A stretch of DNA of 64,000 nt from Drechslerella dactyloides (lineage: Eukaryota; Ascomycota; Orbiliomycetes; Orbiliales; Orbiliaceae): assembly GCA_020064725.1 (NCBI GenBank), contig JAGTWJ010000002.1, positions 372,001 to 436,000 on the forward strand, read 5' to 3'. The notes under the pieces are model-generated. The model worked only from the letters and a program-made list of their open reading frames with translations. It made no database searches and had not been told where the DNA came from. The position numbers were made by a program, and so were the translations under genes. Below are positions 11,811 through 20,985 of the stretch, piece by piece. Every line of letters starts with the position of its first letter. Within the stretch, counting starts at the first letter, position 1.

Positions 11811-13158
11811 GACTACAGAAGCTGATAGCTAAATGTAAAAAGTTGAATGAGGTTCAGTCTCTTGAAACACATTTCATTGATCGTGCGCTATAAAAGTTGT
11901 GGGGGATTCTGAAAACCTTGGCCGCAGCTACCAAGGCCGGAAAGAGGTTATTGCGAGTTCCAAGACTGAGCCGAGATTTCAATAAGCCCCACCTGATAGA
12001 TAAAATTAGCCTAGAGCTTACTATTTTATATATGGGTCCAAGGGTACCCAGAGTTGGACGCCGCCTCTTTTTAAAGTGGTTTTGTTTTTTACCATACGTA
12101 TGCATACAAATCATAGTATCTACTGCCTATTACATGTTGGTGCCTTAGTGTTCTTTCGGTCGTCACCTCCTCTCTGATTACTGATTCTAATAGACCAAAT
12201 TTAAGAGCTGTGGCTGTTATAGCAGCTAAACCAGAATCCATATATACTTAATTCTATCCATATTCTGTCGATCTTGATTCCAGACTCCGAGCTTCGCGAC
12301 GATAGCTCGAAATATTCTCGGAACATAGCGCTGATATAAAAGCCCGAAAGAGGATTACAACGTAAACAACACATTGGTAAAGGCATATGTAGAAGTATAT
12401 AGAAGACGATAGGATCCATGAGCGATAGGCAGAGAGAGAAAAAGGAAGACGATGGAGAAAATAATAGTAGTGATGAAATGCTGCGACTAACTGGCTTCTA
12501 ACGATAACTGTGTACTACGCTCATCCATTGCTGCGGCAAAAATGCGATCATTATCGATCGAGAAGTCAATACAGATGTAAATATTGCGGGCACAGTGCAT
12601 GCATCAAAGGCCACCTTATCACTTTATATATATTGATATATGACATTGTTGGTCTTACTCGCTGTAGGCTTATAGATATTCGTTGATCGACCAGCAGGTG
12701 CTCTCTACTATTGTCCATAAAGTACGAGTATAATTAATCTGCTTACTTAGTTTACATGCAATCGAGTAGAAGATGTATAACATTCGAAGATCATATCAAT
12801 CAACTCAGCAGAAGGCAGTAAGTCGGTAATACAAACGTATGTATACGACAAAACTCGAATCCCCGATCAATTGGATGATCAGTACATCGAAAATATATCA
12901 AAATGCGAGCCTTCCTATATATCGCCGGCATCCCCTGTCTCGCCGAAAGGTTTCCCTTTCCTTTCCTCTCTCCTACGCCATCCATATGCTCGATACCCTA
13001 GGACAAGATATCTCATTCCCGCTATCGTCATCTCGCCATTCAATACCACATCCTATTTCTCGTGCTTTGAGGCATCTTGCATCTGCTCTCACTGGTTCTC
13101 TTTACCCCCTCTCAGCGAATTAGCCCCCTCGTCGTATCACCTCAGATAGATCCCAGAC
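11811..13158. other. Intergenic region between STAND and RING genes
   Basis: This is divergent promoter space. It is AT-rich, with only short overlapping open frames. TGCATGCA occurs at 12596. Pyrimidine-rich stretches (12940-13120) precede the RING gene and probably belong to its promoter or leader. No gene seen. Confidence 0.45.
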
Positions 13159-13476
13159 ATGGCCGATAGTGGCAAGCGTTCTCGTTCGGCTTCGGGTGAG
13201 CCCAAAGACGAGGACAATAAGCGGCAGAAGCCAAGTCCCTCTCCTTCTAATAAGCCTGCCTCTCCAGGGAATTGCGTCATTTGTTTCGATGCAAAGGACG
13301 CAAAATCCATGACATTGTCTTGTCGCCACACGCTTCACGCGCGGTGTGTGTACCGTGGGCTGCGCCGCGGGTTACGCCAGTGCCCACTCTGCCGTCAAAG
13401 GATCCGGGGCGAGGATCGACCATTGGCTGTGGCGGAGAGGAAGAAGAAGAGGAAGAGGAAGATGCGGCATCCGTAG
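13159..13476 (+). CDS. RING-finger protein, C-terminus uncertain
   Basis: The open frame from ATG 13159 encodes 105 residues. A basic, Ser/Pro-rich start (about 1-37) is followed by a RING-type zinc finger: CVIC, then C-R-H-x3-H-x2-C, then CPLC at about residues 39-81. The spacing suits a C3HC4-like RING, the usual core of E3 ubiquitin ligases. The frame closes in a run of Lys/Arg (ERKKKRKRKM). Strong coding character continues past the stop in the other two frames: Glu-rich at about 13440-13480, then an acidic Ser/Glu/Asp tail to the stop at 13664-13666. The real protein may therefore be longer, through a short intron or because of small indels. E3 activity is inferred from the motif alone. 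Divergent from the STAND gene. Confidence 0.6.
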   Translation: MADSGKRSRSASGEPKDEDNKRQKPSPSPSNKPASPGNCVICFDAKDAKSMTLSCRHTLHARCVYRGLRRGLRQCPLCRQRIRGEDRPLAVAERKKKRKRKMRHP

Positions 13477-13799
13477 AGCTCAGGAGAGTCCACGGCACTA
13501 CTCTGAAGGCGAGACAATTGAGGAATGGGATGAGGTTCATTCGGATGGTGAGGCCGGCGAATCCGAACAAGAATCCGAATCAGAAGAATTTGAAGGTGAT
13601 TCGGATGACTACTGGTCGGAATCGAGTAACGACGAGTCGGAGGACGATAGCCAGGAATCAAACTAGGGCGAGCATTGGCGTCAAACAGAAGCGCACACCC
13701 AAAGGCAAGTGGCTCTCTTTGTTTACTTTCTTCTTGTATTTTTTGGTTCGGCTCTCTGGTTTCTCTTTTTCTTTTTCGTTGGGGCGTGAGCTTTTTGGG

Positions 13800-13824
13800 T
13801 TTTTTTTTTTTTTTTGGGGGGGGG
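13800..13824 (+). repeat. T16-G9 homopolymer junction
   Basis: Sixteen T (13800-13815) run directly into nine G (13816-13824), downstream of a T-rich stretch. It sits in the 3' region of the RING gene, between it and the convergent minus-strand gene. Homopolymer length is prone to sequencing error. Confidence 0.9.
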
Positions 13825-13977
13825 TTTTCGTTTTATGGTGTTTGTTCTTTTTGTGAGTAGTAAGCAATGCAACTTCGTCCCCACCCTCCAACAATTACCG
13901 TCATTGACCCTCTTCCAGCGGATGTAGGAATTTTAATCAATCGGGACTCTCTTGGTTTCCGGTGTCCGACATACGGG

Positions 13978-14703
13978 TCAATACATTCTATAGATGTAGT
14001 TTTCGTTCCCCTCGAGAAGTCCATGGTCTTTCCAGACATCTTTGTCATATTGTCTCCAGCCGATACGGCCTGAATACCCACCTCCTTTCTCCTCTTTGAC
14101 TGCCTGGAGGTCGCCAAACGCAGCGTTTAGCCTCTCAAAAGCATTTAACTCATGTTCTAGGAACCACAATCTTCGGTAGATTCGAGAGCGGAATCTCTCC
14201 ACTTTTTGGGAAACTCGGGCAAGATATTTCTCATCTTGGCGGAGTTCCTCGAGGGCTAGAACGTCCTCATCCTCCCCTTGGTCAGAGTCTGTTTTTGGAG
14301 AGTGTTGATCAAATAAAGCCAGACGACGCTCTTCGACCGCTTTTTTAACACCGCGGATCATAGAGGTGAAATCCTTGTGTAGTGCCCAAAGTCTCCAGAT
14401 CTCTCTTTGTTCGAAATCTTGGTTGTAGTTGATCTCGAAGTCGTACATCATGTAGTTTGCGAAGTAGACGGTCCGGCGAGGCATTGCAACGTCTTCTTTG
14501 TCGGTACGAAGTGCTTCTGTGGCATCTTCTATATATTCAGCGAGGACGATCATCCTTCGCATTGCGAGTAGCCCTCTGCTTTTACGCTTATCGTATTTCA
14601 TGATCCGGAGAACGTCTTTAGACGCGCTGTCTATGCTGATCTCAAAAGATGTTGGTGCGGTCTTCCTAATAACCGGCCGACTGATGCTGTTGGGTCGATT
14701 CAT
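13978..14703 (-). CDS. Hypothetical helical charged protein
   Basis: A single uninterrupted frame of 241 residues from ATG 14703. No signal peptide or membrane segment. The sequence is rich in charged and aromatic residues with helical character: residues 30-130 are mostly predicted helix by eye, an acidic loop (DSDQGEDEDVLALEELRQDE) follows at about 145-165, then a further helical part and a Tyr/Gly/Trp-rich end (GGGYSGRIGWRQYDKDVW). I do not recognise the family. It is convergent with the RING gene. A strong hairpin lies about 200 bases upstream of its start. Length and steady amino-acid composition argue for a real gene; function is unknown. Confidence 0.65.
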   Translation of the reverse strand: MNRPNSISRPVIRKTAPTSFEISIDSASKDVLRIMKYDKRKSRGLLAMRRMIVLAEYIEDATEALRTDKEDVAMPRRTVYFANYMMYDFEINYNQDFEQREIWRLWALHKDFTSMIRGVKKAVEERRLALFDQHSPKTDSDQGEDEDVLALEELRQDEKYLARVSQKVERFRSRIYRRLWFLEHELNAFERLNAAFGDLQAVKEEKGGGYSGRIGWRQYDKDVWKDHGLLEGNENYIYRMY

Positions 14704-16080
14704 GGTGACTCTTGAATATCTTGACTGACTTGTTTGTATATATATATGGAGGTTATCAGTGCTGGCGTTTAAGATTTCGATCTGGTAGCGATGCCGTGCT
14801 ATCGTTCAGGATTAACGAATGTTGTAGATTATGAGTGTGTCTGAAGATGGTGAAATAGAAATGGAAAATATTGTGTGCGAAGTTTGAATATTTATTTACC
14901 ACTTGGTTGCTGACTTGGTGGCCACTCGTATACATATACAAGTGGCCACCAGGTCAGCAACCGACGCACATGCATGAGATGATTACTCTGTAGGCAACTC
15001 CTTAGCGGAGAAGCTGGATAATTAGCTCTCAGGATATGACTCTATCTATAACTGGCTCTTAGGGCTCTACGCCATTCGTAATTCACGTCGGCAGTGTATC
15101 CACACACTAATGGAGTTAAAAATCCAACACTGTTATTGCGTTGTGCCGCGTTAACTGTACGTATACTACATGCATTAGCCTCGAGGTTAGACTTGCCTGG
15201 TCGACCACTGCGTACATGTATAATACAATGGGAGGCTTAAGTTATGACGTGCAATGATTACAACAATTCCGCCATGCGCACGAACCTTGCAAGACTGGGT
15301 TTTGAAAGCGTCAGACGTCGTGACCAACACTCTGAGCTATCGTTCTAACTTTCGAAGAAGCTGGAGTAAGGTACCCGAATAGCGCAAAATCAATATATCC
15401 TTCCCACAAACCTGGCCGATTGGGCTAGGGCAGTTACTGGCTGTATTTGATTTACCGTTGTAGCTCCTCGGCCAGTAAGTTCGGATCAATACCCAGTATG
15501 AAAACCAGAGATAAGGTTTAGCTCTACCGCCAACGCCGTTCTGGCCGCCAGTACAGATCCAGGAACTGTGAGCCATTGTAACTGGCGCGCTATCACATTC
15601 TGGGATGACCCCGCGAGCGCTCGTTTCAAGAAGTTCTCGTCTACGCGGTGTCTTCCCTGTTGAGGCCATTCAAATCTAACCAAACGCGTTATCAAGCTTC
15701 CTCGTTAAACGCATTGGGGCAGGTATCAGGAGATTTATTTCTAACTTTCACGTTTCATATATACGGCGAAGATGTCATAACTGGGCGTATAGATAAGCAT
15801 AGTGCTAGAAGACATACGAGACCGACGTCGCGACGGAGTATTTTGATATAGAACTCAGATAAGCTACACGTCTGTCTGTTCGGGCAATTCGATCATTAGC
15901 GAGATACAATATATAAAATGCTGTTGGTGTCCCACTGGGTGAAAGCAATGCAGGTATTCGGATCATAGAGAGCTGTATTCTTGGGTTCGTAGCTTGCAAT
16001 TTCACCTTCGACTGTTCTGATTGTTGGTTGACAATAACACCGCCTTATCATAAATAACATATATCCTCACCACTCTTGAA
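14704..16080. other. Intergenic region with hairpin
   Basis: Apart from the inverted repeat at 14905-14962 I see no gene. TATATATATGG just upstream of 14703 is a candidate TATA element for the minus-strand gene. Open frames here are short and overlapping. Confidence 0.45.
14905..14962 (+). repeat. Near-perfect inverted repeat, 22-bp arms and 14-base loop
   Basis: The left arm at 14905-14926 pairs with the right arm at 14941-14962. There are 21 Watson-Crick pairs and one T:G position (14915), which would be a G:U wobble in plus-strand RNA but an A:C mismatch in minus-strand RNA. The loop is CGTATACATATACA. It lies in the 5' flank of the minus-strand unknown gene. It could be a small-RNA precursor, a remnant of a short inverted-repeat element, or a regulatory palindrome. 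Confidence 0.9.
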
Positions 16081-16746
16081 ATGAAACCATTCGCATTTCT
16101 CTCTGTTATCTCTCTCATATTCGCCTCGGAGACGCTGGCTAGGGCTCACGGGGTTCAGGGTGTCAACGAAGTCGATTGCCAGGGCAGGCAGTGGGACTTC
16201 AATCAGGTTCAAGCCGCCTCGGAGGACGGCCTCTGGCATATCAAAGCTGGAACGTTTGTAGGTCTATATACAATTAACTTTCCCGGCCGAGTTACTGGGT
16301 CTAGATGCTTACAGGTACTCTCGGTATTTGAAAGATCGGAAACAACGGCTACCCACATCATTTCCTGAATCGGGAAGGCTTTGATTTCCACAACGAATGC
16401 CATGAACCGTTGTACGAATTCCCAATAGTTAGGGGACGCGAGTACGACGGCGGCGCACCCAACACAGACCGCGTAATTATTGGTAGTGTGAGAGGCAATT
16501 TTGCCTACTTTTGCGGAGGTATGGATCGGAAGCACAGATTTATATCGATATGTATACCCAAGAATATTCCTAACGGCTCCCGTAGCAATAACACATACTG
16601 GCACAAGTGGAAATGGGTTCCGACCGTGCCGCGATAGAGCCAAATCGACAACTCCACGGCTTCACAGCAGGACCCTGCGGCGAGGAGTTCGTATAGAGAG
16701 GGGTTCATCTCCACCATCAATGGTTGCAGATGAAAGCCGAGGTTAA
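16081..16746 (+). CDS. Secreted RNase T1-family (guanyl-specific) ribonuclease
   Basis: Proposed exons 16081-16257, 16335-16482 and 16538-16746 keep phase and give 177 residues. A signal peptide (MKPFAFLSVISLIFASETLA) leads into DFNQVQAAS, then NNGYPHHFLNREGFDF, LYEFPI, DRVII and ITHTGTSGNGF. These match the microbial RNase N1/T1 fold, and all five expected active-site residues are present: Tyr and His in YPH, Glu in YEFPI, Arg in DRV and His in THTG. Such enzymes cleave single-stranded RNA 3' of guanosine. Two features are unusual. About 19 residues separate DRV from ITHTG (longer than in small RNases of this family), and about 30 residues follow the conserved end. Both depend on the third-exon boundary, which is the least certain (the 55-base intron 16483-16537). 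Exon 2 is firm. Confidence 0.75.
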
Positions 16747-18950
16747 CAAGAAGCCTCTGCAGATTTGATATGCTGGAATATTCCGGAACCAGCAGTGTTC
16801 TCAGCATACAACCGAACGTCTACCAAGCATCTCCCGATATATATACCCTGCCCATATGGCCGTTGTCGGTTTACCTCTTGGGAGCGGAATTGTTACAAGT
16901 TGTACATATATACATCTACTTTAGGCCAAGCAAGTCTCTCCAAAGAACAATCTAACACTATAATATACCGCTATTGGCAGAAGTATTTTATACGCGGCTA
17001 TGTCTATTCAGTCCGGATTATATCTTCTGCACGATACATATATACCGCAGTGCTGCTGCAAACGTCGATATTGCAAACATGGATAGCTATCCGAGGTTTC
17101 TAGATATCGACCCGCTGACCGGCATCAGCTTCTCTGCAATCAACGTTGAGACAACCACCCCACTCAAATTATAGCTGACTAAGACTATAATAGAATTTTA
17201 AGGTCCTATTTGGTACTGGCGATAGTTGCTTTACGAGACTAACCCTCCTTGCCTCCAGTTTCAAGAACAAATGGCCCTCGTACGTACGTCTTATCGGAGC
17301 ACCCGGCTAACTACTCTGCGGGATGCTCATCTAAATTCGGCCCTAAAATGACTCGTAACAAACTGAAGACGGCCAAATCGTCCGGCGAGGTCGCTGAACA
17401 CAGCCTTAAGGCTTGTGGTTTAGTCTCACGACGAGTATAAGTCACATACTTAAAATCGTAAAGCTCAATCGCCGGAAGAAAATCTGCTGCTAAGAAATGC
17501 ATTATTCTCGATTGATACCAAATAGCCCATTACAAAGCCTCCAATACCGCACGGAGCTGCGGAGTGCTTTGTAGCTATCAGAGGAGAATTATCGCCGCCG
17601 GATCGGTTTTACACTTTTAGATCATCAAGAGATCCATCTTAATATCGAAAGAGTGGGCCCCGGCACACGCGGTCCTCTTTAATTGACGTAAGAGACGAAA
17701 ATAAACTGAGAGAAGTGAAAGTCACAATGGCCGCCAGGACCTCGCCAAGCTTTGCCTCTAGGCAGCGCTCAGGGCGGTTTTATGTCGGTTTCCGGCTTTT
17801 TGGTGACAAGTTCCCACGCATGGTCCAAGTCCAAGACTCGCGCGGCAACACCCAAGCTTAGCCTTCCGTTCAAAAATCAAGAAGTCCATACCTGATTGGG
17901 GAATACAAAGCTATACGCTATAGTATCATTTCGGGGAAAAGGGTGTGTCCTCCTTTTTGTCTTTCGTGAACGTCCCCGCAAACCCCGCACGTTTTTGGAA
18001 ATTTCGTGGTCAAAGTTGCGAGCTAACAAACGGTTTTGGTAAGTTCTGCTCGGGCATCTACGACGTCTCGCTACATGCCGAACACCCGCCGCATGGACTC
18101 CAGGTTCTTTTGCATGGCCTATTCGACTATGCCTTTTTCCCCAGGAATCTGCAGAAAACATGCACTCAAGACTCAGCCCCAGACGGTACCATGGATAGGC
18201 TCGTGGGTTCGAAGTCGCGATTGCCAGATTCTGTATGTTCTGTAACGGGGAGCCATGGTCTTTGACAGGATACCCCCGGGCCGGCCATCGGGCAGTCTTT
18301 ACCAGCAGAAGCTTATTTCGTCCGAGCGAGGTTTGGGGCAACCTGGTCGAGTGCTGGGACCTTTCGCACACCCTTGGCGAGAACAAAAATGGCAATTTGT
18401 AGTGTCGCTGGATCTAATCGAAAAGAGACACAAGTCCGAGCGTGCGTGATAGAATCGCAATTATACCTAGTAGCTTTTTTTCCCGTTAAAAGGACATACC
18501 TGCAAATCTTATTTTCTCACTTTTGTCATAAGACATTTTGTTTTATTAGACGTCTGCGAGACAGTGGGAACTTCTCCGCATTTCCAGGACGCGACGCCGT
18601 CCCGACTCTTCCTTTCAGCCTACGCAGATCACATTGAAAGAACCCCCATCCACAGTCTCGCCCCTCGGACCAATATATCGATCGGTGCAGTTCAATTGAC
18701 TAAGAACGCAAGTCCATCGAATATACAAACTGCAAGTGTTTTGTCCTCAACTAAGCCAAAAGCCAAGCCTAATACCACGAATCTCGAGAACGTCCGGACG
18801 TCCATTGGCAACTTGTACACAACACAAACGTTACACACCCTGGATTCTCTGTCAGTTGCGCCCTTGCATCGGTTGCCAGAATGATCTTGATGGCCAGGAG
18901 AGACTTCAAACTTGTCCATAGATAGGATAGGATAGGGTGGGGTTAGCGGA
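16747..18950. other. Gene-poor intergenic region
   Basis: No supported gene. A minus-strand open frame of 172 codons (17877-18395) overlaps plus-strand frames of similar size, and none has a motif or plausible splice partners. The last 40 bases hold GATAGGATAGGATAGG just before the ATG of the rhodopsin-like gene, probably leader sequence. Confidence 0.4.
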
Positions 18951-20985
18951 ATGGCCTCTCCGACGACGACCTTTTCGACTGGGCAGACATTGCAGGACCT
19001 CGCCGAACTAGCGAGACTTCGAGCTCTCGGAGGGGCAAGTAAACCGCCTGGCTGGGCGCCGCCAGCGGTACTCGACCCAAATTATGTACCACCGGTCAAC
19101 CTCGATGGCGTGGCTGTATACACGGGGACCGTATTCCTGGTCGCTAGTACTCTCATGGTCGCTTGGAAGATCATAGCTACACAAAGGACACGGTCGTCGA
19201 AGCTGCTATTTTTGGAGGACTGGCTGTTATTGCTGGCATTGGTGAGTCCTAGATAATAAATCGGGATGAGGTTATCTAAGAAGCCGATCTTGATGCTGAC
19301 AATGGCGACAATATGATACCTAGGCCGGACAAGTCGCGTATGTGGCGATTACCTGGCTTGCTAACAATCATCAGATGGGTTGGCACATCTACGATCTCAA
19401 ATACGACAGCTTAATCAATCTCTACAAAGTATGTCCCCATATATATCATATCCTAAGATCGGCTTTATACACTTCCGATTGGTATGCTAACATACCTTCC
19501 AGTATACTGGTTAGTATTTAGACCTAGCAATACAAGTCAGAGGTTAGACCAATTCTAACTCGTTAAATTCATGCATAGGTGCTTGGAACCTCGTTCTCCT
19601 TTGGATCTATTGCACCAGTCGTGCCTCCCTCCTCGTTTCCATCCGGCGGCTTTACTCGCCCATAAAAACGCGAATCAAGCTCCTCATCGACATTCTCGCC
19701 ATCGGCAAGCTCTTCTCGCTAATATGCTGCACGTTCGCATTCGTCTTTGATGTCCCGCAACACCCAGAGGCGCTGTTCGATCTAGAATCTGCGGTGAGGA
19801 ACGGCGCTGATTTACTCGAACTCGACATACGGATGCTGGCGGCACAGGCGGCGTTTGATACGGTTATTCTGCTACTGCCATTACCGCTATTTTGGATGCT
19901 GAGGGGCATGCCGGAGCGACGGAGGACGCAGACGGCGATTGTGTGTATCTGCGTGTTTTGGGTTACGTGGGTGATATGTCCCTCCTTGGTGCTATGATTT
20001 GCATATGCCATGAAGAAGTTGCATGCATGCTAACGCCGTAACGTATGATGCAGGACTATGTTTGCTGGATATACTCGGCTGGTGGTCATCATTCATATGA
20101 AACATATAATATATCACGACTTCTCCTGTGAGTGGGATTCGAACCATCGAATTGATGTTGAACGGCAAACGGCAAAAGGGATTTCGGGGCAATAGTCTAA
20201 TATAACATGCGATACAGGGTATCTACCGAGAGTAGTTATAGCGAACCACGTGGAGATATTCCTCACTATGATCACAAGTAAGTCCGACTATTATATTCAT
20301 AACCCCCAACCGGAGAGCCACTGTCGTATTTTCGGTCTACTGACATCCCGTCCACCTCTTTATAGCGTGCCTACCGACGGCCAACCTACTCTTCAAATGG
20401 GTCTACAATAAACCAAGGATACCATCAGCTTCCGCCGCGTTCCGCCGAACGATCAGAAAATCTCGCCTAAAGCGAAGAGCAGACAGCACCGTTGAATCCA
20501 TGAAGACCGTAGCGACAGACGACACATACGACGCCGAATGGTCGAAAGGCGACACCACCCGCTCGGAGTTCAGCCCCGACGACAGCATCGATATCATAAA
20601 GCCTCCGTCAATTGCGAGAGTAAAAACGATCGACGAGGTGGCACTATCCTCGAATACCCATCTCACCATCAAGCCAGCGCCCGGGTCTGCTGCGGCATCT
20701 ATCCGTCGGGCGAGTAGCATCATCGATGGCTTCAACGAGCACCGATACAGCCACTCGAGTAATTACCATCTACAGACGCGAACGCTCCGGTTTCAGGACC
20801 TCGCGTCACCGTCGCGGAAGAGCACAGTGAGCCTTCGCGATACAGACGTAGGCGATGATGAAGAGGATAATTTCTACGAGATGCTGGCCCCGAGCGATTC
20901 GTTCTTTCCGCTGGGGACGGGCTTGCGGCCGCGTCCGCGACCGACCGTGCGAGAGAACCATGAGCTCGAGCTGCGGACGGTATAG
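18951..20985 (+). CDS. Pth11/SAT4-like rhodopsin-domain integral membrane protein
   Basis: Seven exons: 18951-19241, 19324-19428, 19503-19509, 19579-19966, 20054-20127, 20218-20277 and 20366-20985. All are in phase, giving 514 residues. The first 300 or so residues hold hydrophobic segments consistent with a seven-helix core: GVAVYTGTVFLVASTLMVAW, LLFLEDWLLLLAL, WNLVLLWIYC, FSLICCTFAFVF, AFDTVILLLPLPLFWML and TAIVCICVFWVT, followed by RLVVIIHM. This is the layout of the fungal rhodopsin/SAT4 family (Pth11-related), putative plasma-membrane sensors. The long cytosolic C-terminal tail (about 205 residues) is Ser/Thr-rich and charged. Exon 3 is only 7 bases (TATACTG) and supplies Tyr-Thr-Gly across the join. 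The donor of exon 4 (GTGGGT at 19967) was chosen because it restores the GYTRLVVIIHM reading. Ligand unknown. Confidence 0.82.

Noticed and set aside
17877..18395. 172-codon minus-strand frame
   Set aside because: Composition is Arg/Pro/Ser-rich without hydrophobic or domain pattern. Plus-strand frames over the same bases are just as long.
18921..18946. GATAGGATAGGATAGGG-like run, telomere-like at first sight
   Set aside because: The unit is not TTAGGG, there are only three copies, and it lies directly before a start codon inside the window.
20133..20146. TGGGATTCGAACCA, like the 3' arm of a tRNA on the minus strand
   Set aside because: The flanking bases do not form a T-stem or acceptor stem, no D-arm lies at the right distance, and it sits inside an intron of the rhodopsin-like gene.
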